Shown here piece after piece: positions 18,517 to 29,169 of a stretch of DNA of 64,000 bases. The notes beneath the pieces were generated by a model. That model had not been told where the DNA came from. It ran no database searches and saw only the letters and a list, made by a program, of their open reading frames with translations. Both the position numbers and the translations under genes were made by a program. Origin of the DNA: Deltaproteobacteria bacterium (GTDB lineage: Bacteria; Desulfobacterota; Syntrophobacteria; Syntrophobacterales; Syntrophobacteraceae); NCBI GenBank assembly GCA_021777755.1, contig JAJYDE010000006.1, positions 62,001 to 126,000 of the forward strand. Reading direction: 5' to 3'. Each line of letters begins with the position of its first letter. Position 1 is the first letter of the stretch.

Positions 18517-19920
18517 CTATTTCACCGCGGGCGACATCGCTTCCGTGGAATATTTATCCAGCTTGTATCTGAGAGTGGTTCTGGGGACTCCGAGCATTTT
18601 GGCGGCCTTGGAGATGTTGCCGTCGGTCATGTCCATCACCTTCATGATAAGGCGAAGGGTGAACCTGTCGACCATCTCTTCGAGATTGAATCCTTCCCGC
18701 GGAATGGGAAAACATATCGGGTCCAGGGCGGAGTTGGCCTCGTGGACTTCGGGGGTGAGTTCGGCGGGGAGGTGCTCGGGGCCAAGGACTTTGGCATCGT
18801 GCATAATACAGATCCGTTCCAATACGTGACGAAGCTCGCGCACGTTTCCCGGCCATCGGTAGGATTGCAAAAAGGCCTCGGCCTCCCGACCGATGCTCTT
18901 GAAGCTCCGGGAGAATTTCTTCGTGTACTCCGAGAGGAAATGGTTCGAAAGGGCGATTATGTCTTCGGGCCTTTCACGCAAAGGCGGCACATGGATGGGC
19001 ACGATATGGAGCCGGTAGAAGAGGTCCTGGCGAAAACGCCCCTCCCGGATGGCTTTGGGAAGGTCCTGGTTGGTGGCCGCGATGATGCGCACATCGATTT
19101 CATGGAGCTTTGTTCCTCCGAGCCTGCGGATTTTCTTGTCTTCGAGAACCCGGAGCAGTTTTGCCTGCAGCCCCAATTCGATTTCCCCCATTTCATCGAG
19201 GAACACACTGCCTGCGCTCGCGGCTTCGAAAAGACCGATTTTTCTGCCCTTGGCTCCGGTAAAAGCGCCGCTTTCATGACCGAAAAGCTCGCTTTCGAGC
19301 ATGTTGACCGGAAGGGTTGCGCAATTGAGCTCGATAAAGGGGCGATTGGCCCTGGAGCTGTAATTGTGAATGGTGCGGGCCACAAGGTCCTTGCCCGTTC
19401 CCGTCTCGCCGGTGATAAGAACGGTTGTGTCGGCGTGCCTTGCAACCTCTCGGACTTGCAGTAAAACCTCCTTCATGGCCCGACTTTCGGCTATGAAGGG
19501 CCGGCTGCCCAAAGCGCCTTCGCGTTGAATCTTGAGCGAGAGGACTTCCCGTTTGAGACTCTGGGTTTCCAGGGCAAGCTTTACAATGAGTTTTATGACG
19601 TCGGCCTTGAAGGGCTTCTTGATGTAGTCGTAGGCTCCGGACTTCAAGGCCTCGACGGCGGATTCCACCGAAGCATATCCGGTCATGACGATGACCAGAA
19701 GATCGGGGTCGGATTCCCTGATTGTCTTCAGAATCTCAAGGCCGGAGATGTCCGGGAGCCTGAGATCGAGAAAGACAAGATCGAAGGGCGCCTCCCTCAG
19801 TAAATCCAAGGCCTCCTTTCCGTCCCTGGCCACAGCCGTGCGGTAGCCTTCTTCTCTTAGAATTCTTTCCAGGTTTTGCCGGATGAAGTCCTCATCGTCA
19901 ACAATCAGAATATTTTCCAT
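18517..19920 (-). CDS. NtrC-family sigma-54-dependent response regulator
   Basis: 467 residues. The receiver domain (1-120) has phospho-acceptor D52 in VFLDLRLPD and Lys in YIKKPF. The central AAA+ domain has Walker A GETGTGKD, the sigma-54 contact loop GAFTGAKG, Walker B VFLDEMGEI and the arginine-finger region LFYRLHIVPIHVPPL. A Fis-type helix-turn-helix near the C-terminus (GNISKAAKMLGVPRTTLRYK) binds upstream sites. The start at 19920 was chosen because it gives MENILIVDDEDF; longer in-frame extensions overlap the kinase gene. It starts 4 nt after the kinase stop, so the two are cotranscribed. The likely target is the promoter at 23269-23284. Confidence 0.95.
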   Translation of the reverse strand: MENILIVDDEDFIRQNLERILREEGYRTAVARDGKEALDLLREAPFDLVFLDLRLPDISGLEILKTIRESDPDLLVIVMTGYASVESAVEALKSGAYDYIKKPFKADVIKLIVKLALETQSLKREVLSLKIQREGALGSRPFIAESRAMKEVLLQVREVARHADTTVLITGETGTGKDLVARTIHNYSSRANRPFIELNCATLPVNMLESELFGHESGAFTGAKGRKIGLFEAASAGSVFLDEMGEIELGLQAKLLRVLEDKKIRRLGGTKLHEIDVRIIAATNQDLPKAIREGRFRQDLFYRLHIVPIHVPPLRERPEDIIALSNHFLSEYTKKFSRSFKSIGREAEAFLQSYRWPGNVRELRHVLERICIMHDAKVLGPEHLPAELTPEVHEANSALDPICFPIPREGFNLEEMVDRFTLRLIMKVMDMTDGNISKAAKMLGVPRTTLRYKLDKYSTEAMSPAVK

Positions 19921-19924
19921 AGTT

Positions 19925-22900
19925 TCATTCCAGGTGCCCGTCAGGTTCCACCACGGGAAGATCGATCCAAACGGAGGTCCCGCCGCCGGGCTTGCTGGAG
20001 ATGTAGATGCGCCCCCCGTGCTCGGTAACGATACTGTGGACGATGGCCAGTCCCAGGCCGCAGCCCGCTTTGTTGCGGGTAAAAAAAGGATCGAAGACGA
20101 AGGGGATATCCTCGGCGGCAATACCCGCGCCGGTGTCCTCCACCGTTATGCGCACGGCCGCATTGGAGTCGATGTTTTCGGCGGGTGAAACGGTCTTGGC
20201 CTCAACCCGCAGTCGCCCCCCTTCGGCCATAGCCTGAATACTGTTCATCAAAAGATTCAGCAGCGCCTGTTGCATTTTTTCCGAATCAAAGCGCAGCCGG
20301 GGCAAAGGGTCCAGGGTCCGCACCGACAGGGCGATCCCGTTATTTTTGCATAATTTTTTGACCAGAAACAGGGTATTTTCCAGCACCCCGCCAAGAGGGC
20401 GCAGTTCGAACTTCATCTGCCTGGAGGGAACCGCGAAATCCATCAGGCTGTTTATCAGGTTTTCAAGTCTGTCCATCTCCTGGAGCGATCTTCGGATAAG
20501 TTCCCGTTCTTCGGGCATATCATGCAGATGGTCGTGGAGGTCGTCGAGCAGCAGGGAAATTCCGGTCAGGGGGTTTCGGATTTCATGGGCAATCCCGGCG
20601 GCGAGAACCCCGAGGCTGATGAGCCGGTCGGATCTTCTGAGGTGTTCCTCCATCAGTTTTCGCCGCGTCATGTCATGGGCAATGATCAGAAAAGCATCCT
20701 GGCCTTCCTGGCGGATCGTGGAGAAATGAACATCGAGGATTTTCACATTTCCGTCCTGGAACACGGTTCGAAATTCCATGGAAGCCGGCTCGGGGGAGCA
20801 AAGATTTTTCTCTATGGCATCGACCCAGGAGGGCAGGGCGGCAAAGGCCTCGCTGTAATGGCCGCCCAGCACTTCGGTGCGTTTTCTGCCAAACACGGTT
20901 TCGCCGCAAGGATTAAAGCAGGTGATTTTCCCGAGGGGGTCAAGGGTTATGATCGCGTCGGTAATGTGGACAATGATGGATTCAATGAAGTTGCGCTCCG
21001 AGAGCAGCCGGCTGTAGAGTTCGGATCTTTCCATTGCGAGAGCGGCGTCGTTGGCAAGGATTTCGAGGGATTCGACATCGATTTGCCTGATCTCGCGCCG
21101 GGAAATCTTGGTGTCCGCGCCGAGAACCCCTTTGACCACCCCGCGGCTTTTTATGGGGGTAAAGACGAAAAAGTCGGTCTGTCCCTTTTCGCACAACTTA
21201 AGATCGAGAGCAGTGGCGTCTTGTTGGGAGCGGATGTCTCTGACGAAAATCGTCTTTGAGTCGCGAAAAGCCCTGGTCGGCACGCAGTCATGAAGGTCGA
21301 GGTCGTAGGAAGCCGCCACGGCGATTTTTTCGTCCTGCGGGGAAAAACCGCAAGTTCTACGACAGACGAGCCGGTTGGACCGATCGTCATACAAATAGAG
21401 AATGGCGCGATCGAAGCCCAGGCCGTCCACACAGGTTTCGATCACTGTTGCCAGCACCTGATCGGGGTTGTGGACCGCCCCCAGGTAGCGACTCAGATAA
21501 TGAATGTTGTTAAGGACCCGAAGTTGCCTTTCGAGTTGCTTCGTGTGCCGTTCGACGGCCATTTTGGATTGGGCCAGCTCGGCTAGGGATGCTTCGAGGC
21601 TTTTCTGGTGGTCCAGAATCTCGGTGGCCATGTGAGCGAAATTTACGGCCAGCACCTCCAACTCGTCCCCCGTTTTGACGGCCACCTCGCCCACCAGGTT
21701 CCCGGAGGCGATTTCCCTGGCTTTTGCGGCAAGGTAGAGGATCGGTTTGGTAAAAGTCCTGGAGAGCGAAAGGGCCAGAACGAGAGCAAGAAAGGCCGAG
21801 CCGGCGAGGATAAGGAGGCTGTTTCGCTTCGTTTTGGCCACCATTTCGTCAATCTTGAGGCTTGCCTGAACGGCGGGTTCCCTGAACTTGGCTGTTTCAA
21901 GCCCTACGGTGATTCCTCCGAAAATCGAGTAACGATTATAAGGCGGCCGGTTGTAGACTATGGGGGCATAGGCCATTATTCTGGGTGTCCCGGCCACGTT
22001 GAAGGTGCTCGTTACGCCCGAATGGAGCGCGCGCACCCGGCGGGCTATGAGTCCATAATTGGGGTTGATGAAGGTGACGTGGTCCAGATTGAAGGGGAGT
22101 TCACCGGCTAGAAGCTTTGCACGGGTGTAGGAGCCGGGTGAGGTGCTGAAACCGCTTCCGTCGGCAAGGACGCCTCGAATATCGGAGGGCTTGGGGTGCG
22201 AGATGATCCAGCCTTCATCATCGAACATGAAGACATAGTTTCCACTCGAATAGGAGGGGAAGCCGACCTGTTTTCCCGCGGGAGCAACGTGTGAGGTGAT
22301 CTCGGTCAAAAGCCTTGAGTCAAGGGAGAGAACCACCACTGCTTCCAGCCGTCCCAAGCGGTCCCTGCACGGGGTTGCAAACCGGATGACCCCCTCGTAG
22401 CGCATGCCGCGAAGCGATTGCGCACGGCTCACATACCACCCGGTGAGGTGGGAGACCCATATTTGGCCAGCTTTGAGCTTGGAAGCCTCTTGGAAATAGT
22501 CTTCCGATTTGTAGGTGGTGTTTTGCGGATTGCCGACATTGCGCAGTCCCGATGCGCCCACAATATGGCCGTCCAGGACGCGCACCCGCTCCATGCCGGC
22601 CGCATCCACATAGGCCGCTTCCTTATAGAGCGGTATTTTCTGCTGAATTCCAGCTTGCTTGCCGCCCGCGGGCTCTCGAACCCGAATGTTTCGTTGGTGG
22701 TTGAGACAAAAGCGCAGATAGACTTCGGGAGTTGGAGGCAACATCTGGAGGGTCAGCAGATCGGAGCCGCAAGAACCGAGCAGTTGGCGAACGCGCCTGG
22801 CCAAATCTATCGCGCGAAGCTCAAGAGCTTTCCCCGCCCTTTTTTCCAGTTGGGCCGAGGAGCTGGCTATGGCCCCCTGGGCCACCTGCCTCATACTGCG

Positions 22901-22993
22901 CAAATTCCACAAACCGAGCACCATTAGAGGCGTCAAGGCCAGAAGCAGAAAGGCGAGCACAAATTTTTGAGCAATTGAGAATCGAAAATGCAT
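19925..22993 (-). CDS. Large membrane sensor histidine kinase (Cache-HAMP-GAF-PAS-HisKA-HATPase)
   Basis: 1022 residues. TM1 at about 10-27; a periplasmic region of about 350 residues with dCache-like features (WVSHLTGWYVSRAQSLRGM, MFDDEGWIISHPKP); TM2 near 390-410; HAMP; a GAF domain (about 500-650); a PAS domain (about 670-780, ITLDPLGKITCFNP); HisKA with phospho-His about H803 in GIAHEIRNPLTG; and an HATPase domain with the N box LLNLLMNSIQ and G box GCGLGLAIVHSIV. Cache domains usually bind small organic acids or amino acids, and the divergent neighbours are a carboxylate-type transporter and malic enzyme, so an organic acid is the likely signal (inference). Cotranscribed with the regulator downstream. 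Confidence 0.92.
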   Translation of the reverse strand: MHFRFSIAQKFVLAFLLLALTPLMVLGLWNLRSMRQVAQGAIASSSAQLEKRAGKALELRAIDLARRVRQLLGSCGSDLLTLQMLPPTPEVYLRFCLNHQRNIRVREPAGGKQAGIQQKIPLYKEAAYVDAAGMERVRVLDGHIVGASGLRNVGNPQNTTYKSEDYFQEASKLKAGQIWVSHLTGWYVSRAQSLRGMRYEGVIRFATPCRDRLGRLEAVVVLSLDSRLLTEITSHVAPAGKQVGFPSYSSGNYVFMFDDEGWIISHPKPSDIRGVLADGSGFSTSPGSYTRAKLLAGELPFNLDHVTFINPNYGLIARRVRALHSGVTSTFNVAGTPRIMAYAPIVYNRPPYNRYSIFGGITVGLETAKFREPAVQASLKIDEMVAKTKRNSLLILAGSAFLALVLALSLSRTFTKPILYLAAKAREIASGNLVGEVAVKTGDELEVLAVNFAHMATEILDHQKSLEASLAELAQSKMAVERHTKQLERQLRVLNNIHYLSRYLGAVHNPDQVLATVIETCVDGLGFDRAILYLYDDRSNRLVCRRTCGFSPQDEKIAVAASYDLDLHDCVPTRAFRDSKTIFVRDIRSQQDATALDLKLCEKGQTDFFVFTPIKSRGVVKGVLGADTKISRREIRQIDVESLEILANDAALAMERSELYSRLLSERNFIESIIVHITDAIITLDPLGKITCFNPCGETVFGRKRTEVLGGHYSEAFAALPSWVDAIEKNLCSPEPASMEFRTVFQDGNVKILDVHFSTIRQEGQDAFLIIAHDMTRRKLMEEHLRRSDRLISLGVLAAGIAHEIRNPLTGISLLLDDLHDHLHDMPEERELIRRSLQEMDRLENLINSLMDFAVPSRQMKFELRPLGGVLENTLFLVKKLCKNNGIALSVRTLDPLPRLRFDSEKMQQALLNLLMNSIQAMAEGGRLRVEAKTVSPAENIDSNAAVRITVEDTGAGIAAEDIPFVFDPFFTRNKAGCGLGLAIVHSIVTEHGGRIYISSKPGGGTSVWIDLPVVEPDGHLE

Positions 22994-23029
22994 ATCACGC
23001 CTTTAAACGGGCTGAATCATTGAAAGGGG

Positions 23030-23045
23030 TGGCGAATTTTCGCCA
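23030..23045. promoter_or_regulatory. Candidate upstream activator site 1 (inverted repeat)
   Basis: TGGCGAA-TT-TTCGCCA: perfect 7-bp inverted repeat with a 2-bp centre, 224 bp upstream of the -24/-12 promoter. Size and symmetry suit a dimeric Fis-type HTH of an NtrC-family activator; the adjacent regulator is the natural candidate. Confidence 0.55.
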
Positions 23046-23124
23046 GGTGTTGTCGGTTTTTGGCCAAAGAACTCAAACCGGCGCCGGGTAAGAATCGCCG
23101 GCCATTTGACAAATCTTCTGGGCC

Positions 23125-23138
23125 GGCCGAAATTCGCC
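23125..23138. promoter_or_regulatory. Candidate upstream activator site 2 (imperfect copy)
   Basis: GGCCGAAATTCGCC: in reverse complement it reads GGCGAATTTCGGCC, a close variant of the repeat at 23030. It lies about 130 bp upstream of the -24/-12 promoter, in the usual enhancer range. Confidence 0.4.
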
Positions 23139-23268
23139 GCCCGCCGGGGCAATCATCCCGCGAACCTTCGCGTTGTTCGCCGCCTGAAAAGGTCGGAGGC
23201 GCGGAATTCCCGGCTTCTCGCTCCATTTCCTTGCAGAAAGCTTGCCCGGGGCCTCGGTCCCGTTTGCC

Positions 23269-23284
23269 TGGCATTCTCCTTGCT
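23269..23284 (+). promoter_or_regulatory. Sigma-54 (-24/-12) promoter
   Basis: TGGCATTCTCCTTGCT: GG at 23270-23271 and GC at 23282-23283 separated by exactly 10 nt, as RpoN requires, and close to the TGGCAC-N5-TTGCA/T consensus. It points at the MFS transporter start about 120 nt downstream, and a sigma-54 activator gene is the divergent neighbour. Confidence 0.75.
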
Positions 23285-23402
23285 CATTATGCCCGCGGCC
23301 CGGGACCCCGGGCAAGCGGCATAGGCAAACAGGCCACTATAATAACTTCTGGCCCCGGCGAGGAAAACTGCGAACCGACCACTAAAAGAGGAGAGATATC
23401 GT

Positions 23403-24797
23403 ATGTCGGCGAAGATCGAGACTAAATTGGGCAAAGATACCCGCATGGCTATGATTTCACAGTTTCTGGGATTTATGCTGGACGCCTATGATATGGCGCT
23501 CGTGCTCATAATGGCCCCGATTCTGGTAAAGGAGTTTTCTTCCCCCCACGGCTCCCAGGCCTGGCAGTATATTACGATCGTCTTCACCTATTCCATAACC
23601 ATGGCGGCAAGGCCGGTAGGCTCGGCCATCTTCGGCCATTACGCCGACAAGATCGGCCGCCGGTCCCTTCTGGTCTTCACAATTGGAGGAGTGGGCCTCA
23701 TATCGGTGTTCTCCGCTCTCATGCCAACGCAGGCGATGTGCGGCGTTTGGGCATACGTGATCTTTTGCGCTCTGCGGTTTGTCATGGGGTGTTTTTTTGG
23801 CGGAGAATACGCGATCGGACACACATTCGCCATCGAACATTCTCCTTCGGATCGCCGAGGCCTTGTCGGGGGCTTCATTCAGTCGGGCTTCCCCCTGGGA
23901 TTCGTGCTCGCTTCGGTGGTGTTCGCATTGATTTCGCACACGGTGAGCAGTGAGGCGATGCTTCAATACGGCTGGAGAATTGCGTTTATGACCGGGGTAA
24001 TGCCGGTGATCCTGGCGCTCATCATCCGAAAGTCGCTGCCCGAGTCGCCCGAATTCAAGAAAAACAAGGCGCTTGGCAAGATCGAGAAGGCCCCGTTTTT
24101 CAGCATGTTCAAGCCGCCCGCGCTCTGGGATTTTCTTCAGGTCTTCGCCTTCATGACCGGTCTTTTTCTGACCGACTATTCGGTTTACGGCTTTCTACCC
24201 AATATCCTGACCCTCGGGGGAAGGGGCTTCGACACCACGACCTACAGTCTCATTTACGGCTTCGCTCTTTTCATGGCCTTCCTGGGCTACATCTTTTACG
24301 GATGGATTTCGGATTTTTATGGAAGAAAAAATCTGACCATGGGTTACTGCGTCTTTCTGATTATTTTCGGCGTTCCTTCCTACTACGTACTCTACAATGC
24401 GGCGGTGACCCGAAACGTCACACTCGCGGTGGTCGGGGCCATAATGGCGGCGATGCTCAAGCTCGCCTGGGGGGTCGTGCCCGCGTACCTTTCAGAGCGG
24501 TTTCCCACCAGTCGGCGGGCCGTCGGGGTGGGGTTCGGCTACTCTTCGGGCGCGCTCCTCGGAGCCTGGTTCAGCGTTTATGTGTGGTGGGCGCACCGAA
24601 TTCCCTTTATCGCCGCCATTGAGAAAAAGGACATGTGGCTTTCACCCGCGGTCATCCTTACCATCGGGGCGGTGATGACCTTTGTGAGCCTCTTTTTCAG
24701 CCCCGAGACCAAAACAGTGGAACTTTCATCGGTAGAGGTTTCCAAGATGCCCGCCGCGCATGGCGTCGCGGTGACCGGAGGGGTTGCCGGCAGATAA
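23403..24797 (+). CDS. MFS transporter, metabolite:H+ symporter type (carboxylate/sialate-like)
   Basis: 464 residues with twelve predicted membrane helices. The loop 2-3 MFS signature is GHYADKIGRRSLL, with a repeat in the second half (YGWISDFYGRKNL). The opening FLGFMLDAYDMALVLIMAP and the block MGCFFGGEYAIGHTFAIEH are typical of the MHS/SHS branch (shikimate, sialate, lactate and other acids). Substrate is not determined by sequence alone. The malic enzyme gene follows at 49 nt, suggesting uptake of malate, fumarate, lactate or a similar acid. Preceded by AGGAGAG and by the -24/-12 promoter. Confidence 0.9.
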   Translation: MSAKIETKLGKDTRMAMISQFLGFMLDAYDMALVLIMAPILVKEFSSPHGSQAWQYITIVFTYSITMAARPVGSAIFGHYADKIGRRSLLVFTIGGVGLISVFSALMPTQAMCGVWAYVIFCALRFVMGCFFGGEYAIGHTFAIEHSPSDRRGLVGGFIQSGFPLGFVLASVVFALISHTVSSEAMLQYGWRIAFMTGVMPVILALIIRKSLPESPEFKKNKALGKIEKAPFFSMFKPPALWDFLQVFAFMTGLFLTDYSVYGFLPNILTLGGRGFDTTTYSLIYGFALFMAFLGYIFYGWISDFYGRKNLTMGYCVFLIIFGVPSYYVLYNAAVTRNVTLAVVGAIMAAMLKLAWGVVPAYLSERFPTSRRAVGVGFGYSSGALLGAWFSVYVWWAHRIPFIAAIEKKDMWLSPAVILTIGAVMTFVSLFFSPETKTVELSSVEVSKMPAAHGVAVTGGVAGR

Positions 24798-24840
24798 ACG
24801 TCGGCTATTTTGGAATATGCACCGCCAGGATCGAAGGTGA

Positions 24841-26514
<1,674 letters not shown>

Positions 26515-26522
26515 CGGGAGCG

Positions 26523-26556
26523 GGCGGCCGGAGGCGAACTCGGGCCTTCGGCCGCC
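26523..26556. terminator. Hairpin between convergent malic enzyme and GalT-like genes
   Basis: GGCGGCCGGAGGC pairs with GCCTTCGGCCGCC (13 bp, one G-T pair) around an 8-nt loop, in the 68-bp gap between the two convergent stop codons. No U tract. A possible bidirectional terminator. Confidence 0.5.
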
Positions 26557-26582
26557 GGCCCTCAACAGACCTTGCGGAAAAA

Positions 26583-27617
26583 CTAATCGTGGTCCCGCCA
26601 GAAGGGCAAGGCCTTTTCGCAGGTAAGCTCGGGTGCTGTGAAAGTGGCCATGTCGCCCAGCATGACCTCGAAGCCGGTGAAGTCGCTCCTTACCCATGGG
26701 GCGTAATTGCCGCGCACGGTCAAAACGATCCGCAACTCCATGTCCCGCGAGCCGTCTTCGAGGAGGAGCAGCCCCAGATTGTAGCCGTTTCGGCCAAGGC
26801 TTCGATAGAAACGTTGGGTGTTGAGAACGCCCGCGGCCAGGTCCTGCCACTGCACTTCGCTCATTTGTCGAAAAGAAGTAATGGCTGGAAGAATGCCCCA
26901 GATTTCATAAAAACCCTCCGGGGCAAAAGCCGCGAGCCAGTGCCAGTCGCCCGTGGCGCCGATATGGCGTTGAGCAGCTTGCCGTTCGGCGCGGAGGTAA
27001 TCGGAGAAGAGCCCGGCGCCGGTCCGGTTTCGATACTCGACGGATCTCGACCGAAGAACACGCTGGGAATTGGCCGGAATGCGGTCGGCCTGTATCTGCA
27101 GATGAGGATGGAGCAAAGACCCGCCCGCCGAGGGCAGATGGTTTTGGGTTATCGCCATGAAAACCGCCTCGGGGTCATGGGAGAGCACGCGCAGCAGATA
27201 GTCCCGGCAGTTTAGAAAGCTGTCGACGTAAGAAGCGTGGGAGGCCGTCCCGATCTCCACGAAGTGTTTGTCGTCGAAGGTACTTACCGCCGAGTAGCGT
27301 CCATAGGGGAAGAGGTTGGGGAAAAGGGTGGAGGAACCCCTTGTCATGCGACCTTGCGGGGACAGCCGCGGCGGTAATTCGGGGGTTCGGGTGAGAAGGC
27401 GTTCACGGCAGAAAGGGCAGTCGTCGGTTTGGTAGGCAAAAGGCGGCGGCTCGGGCAAAGCGCTGCCGCCGGGTTCGCGCTCTTCGCCCCGGCTGTAGGT
27501 GATACGACAGGTACGGCCCGTAACGGGATTGACACGGACCTCGATCGTCTTGTCGCAATCAAGCCCTCCCGGCAGGACGATCCTGGAACTGAACCGCTCG
27601 CGTTTAAACTCCAGCAT
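26583..27617 (-). CDS. GalT-like HIT-superfamily nucleotidyltransferase
   Basis: 344 residues. A zinc-type CPFC lies near residue 67. HPH (H170-P-H172 in GGSLLHPHLQ) matches the catalytic HxH of galactose-1-phosphate uridylyltransferases, with VFMAITQNH before it and an FAPEGFYEIWGILP strand after. It differs enough from classical GalT that the sugar cannot be named; no other Leloir gene is near. Transcribed divergently from pncB, convergent with malic enzyme. The start follows a GAGAGGAGAAA site. Confidence 0.8.
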   Translation of the reverse strand: MLEFKRERFSSRIVLPGGLDCDKTIEVRVNPVTGRTCRITYSRGEEREPGGSALPEPPPFAYQTDDCPFCRERLLTRTPELPPRLSPQGRMTRGSSTLFPNLFPYGRYSAVSTFDDKHFVEIGTASHASYVDSFLNCRDYLLRVLSHDPEAVFMAITQNHLPSAGGSLLHPHLQIQADRIPANSQRVLRSRSVEYRNRTGAGLFSDYLRAERQAAQRHIGATGDWHWLAAFAPEGFYEIWGILPAITSFRQMSEVQWQDLAAGVLNTQRFYRSLGRNGYNLGLLLLEDGSRDMELRIVLTVRGNYAPWVRSDFTGFEVMLGDMATFTAPELTCEKALPFWRDHD

Positions 27618-27731
27618 CGATTTTCTCCTCTCAAGCCAAAACGGCGCCTTCCAAAAGGCTTTAATGCGGCTTTGGGCTAAAAAGCAAGGCTAAAAGATCG
27701 AAGTCCGGGTAAACTTTTGAAATAGGGCATA

Positions 27732-27760
27732 CTGACAGTCATTAATTTCTATAGTATACG
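27732..27760 (+). promoter_or_regulatory. Candidate sigma-70 promoter for pncB
   Basis: CTGACA, 17-nt spacer, TATACG. It lies in the divergent region, about 125 nt before the pncB start. A plausible housekeeping promoter by match and spacing only. Confidence 0.4.
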
Positions 27761-27892
27761 ATCTCCAACCGCATCGCGCCGCGGAGTGTTCCACGGATGC
27801 CGGCGGCTTCAGGGACGGTCGCGGATTCGTGGAGGAGATACAGCCGCGGTCGCCTTGTGTTCATGCCGAGTTTGCAGAACTGGAGCCACGTT

Positions 27893-29104
27893 ATGAATCT
27901 TGAACCTGTCATCGAAAGCCTTCTCGATACCGACCTCTACAAATTTACGATGCTTCAGGCCTTTTTGCATCAGTTTCCGGGGGCTACCGGCGAGTACAGG
28001 TTCAGGTGCCGCAATAAACCCGCCGTGGCGCTTTGCTCCTTTAAAAAGGAGATCGAAGCCCAGATCGATCACCTCTGCACGCTGCGAATGCTTCCGGCCG
28101 AACTCGAATATATGTCGAAGCTGCGTTTCATCAAAAGCGATCTGGTCGATTATCTGGATCTCTTTCAGTTTCGCAGGCACTTCATTCGCACGGGCGTTTC
28201 CAAAGGCGATCCGGATTCGATCGATATCGTGGCCAACGGCCCTTTGATGCACGTCATGCTCTTTGAGATCTTCATCCTGGCTATTGTCTCGGAGGTTTAC
28301 TTCCACGGGATCGGCGGAACCCGTCATTTCGCGGAAGGCCGTGAAAGGCTGCGACAAAAGGTGGGGCTCCTAAAAGAATTCGGCCGCGAACCATCCCTTC
28401 GCCACCCCTACATGTTTTTCGATTTCGGCACCCGGCGAAGGGCCTGCCGCCGGTGGCAGGAAGAGGTGGTCACAACCTTTGCCCGCGAGGTCCCGGAATT
28501 TTTCAGGGGAACCAGCAATGTCGACCTTGCCCGCCGGCACGGGCTGACCCCTATCGGCACCATGGCCCATGAATATTTGCAGGCCCACCAGGCCTTCGGC
28601 TACAGGCTGAGGGATTTTCAGAAAATGGCTCTGGAAAACTGGGTCAAGGAATATCGCGGCGATCTGGGGATCGCCCTTACCGACACGGTGACCATGGACG
28701 CTTTTCTTGCGGACTTCGATCTCTATTTTGCCAAACTCTTCGACGGCCTGCGGCATGATTCGGGAGATCCTTTCGTGTGGGGCGAAAAGGCCCTCGCACA
28801 CTACGAGAAGCTGCGAATCGATTCCAACACCAAGATGTTCGCGTTTTCCGACAGTCTCGATCTGGGAAGAACCTTCGAGATCTACCGCGGGTTCGCATCC
28901 AGGGTCAAAGTGGGCTTCGGCGTTGGAACAAATCTGACCAACGATTTGGGGATCGAGGCGCTAAACATCGTGATGAAGCTTGTGAGCTGCAACGGAAACC
29001 CCGTGGCCAAGATCTCCGATGCGCCAGGCAAAACCTTGTGCGGCGATGAAACCTTCATGGCCTATCTGAAGCAGGTGTTCGGCGTTCCAAACAACGCCCA
29101 ATAG
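27893..29104 (+). CDS. pncB: Nicotinate phosphoribosyltransferase
   Basis: 403 residues, close to the E. coli enzyme (400). It makes nicotinate mononucleotide from nicotinate, PRPP and ATP in NAD salvage. The start at 27893 gives MNLEPVIESLLDTDLYKFTM, matching the family N-terminus; a GGAG lies 9 nt before. Other blocks are YRFRCRN, FFDFGTRRR, GTSNVDLARRHG, PIGTMAHEY (the region of the autophosphorylated His), RHDSGDPF and FGVGTNLTND. Nicotinate salvage also feeds the substrate of LarB indirectly. A broken arfB copy follows on the opposite strand. Confidence 0.95.
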   Translation: MNLEPVIESLLDTDLYKFTMLQAFLHQFPGATGEYRFRCRNKPAVALCSFKKEIEAQIDHLCTLRMLPAELEYMSKLRFIKSDLVDYLDLFQFRRHFIRTGVSKGDPDSIDIVANGPLMHVMLFEIFILAIVSEVYFHGIGGTRHFAEGRERLRQKVGLLKEFGREPSLRHPYMFFDFGTRRRACRRWQEEVVTTFAREVPEFFRGTSNVDLARRHGLTPIGTMAHEYLQAHQAFGYRLRDFQKMALENWVKEYRGDLGIALTDTVTMDAFLADFDLYFAKLFDGLRHDSGDPFVWGEKALAHYEKLRIDSNTKMFAFSDSLDLGRTFEIYRGFASRVKVGFGVGTNLTNDLGIEALNIVMKLVSCNGNPVAKISDAPGKTLCGDETFMAYLKQVFGVPNNAQ

Positions 29105-29169
29105 CGCGGCAGCCAAAGGGGGCCGGAGTCTTTCCATCCTTCCGGGAGCAACCCAAGCCATCCTCTCCC

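Larger units (their letters stand above)
22994..23402. promoter_or_regulatory. Divergent control region between the sensor kinase and the MFS transporter
   Basis: 409 non-coding bases. It contains a consensus -24/-12 promoter for the transporter (23269-23284) and two related inverted repeats (23030-23045 and 23125-23138) at enhancer-like distance upstream. The minus-strand kinase promoter should also be here; none is obvious. Confidence 0.7.
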
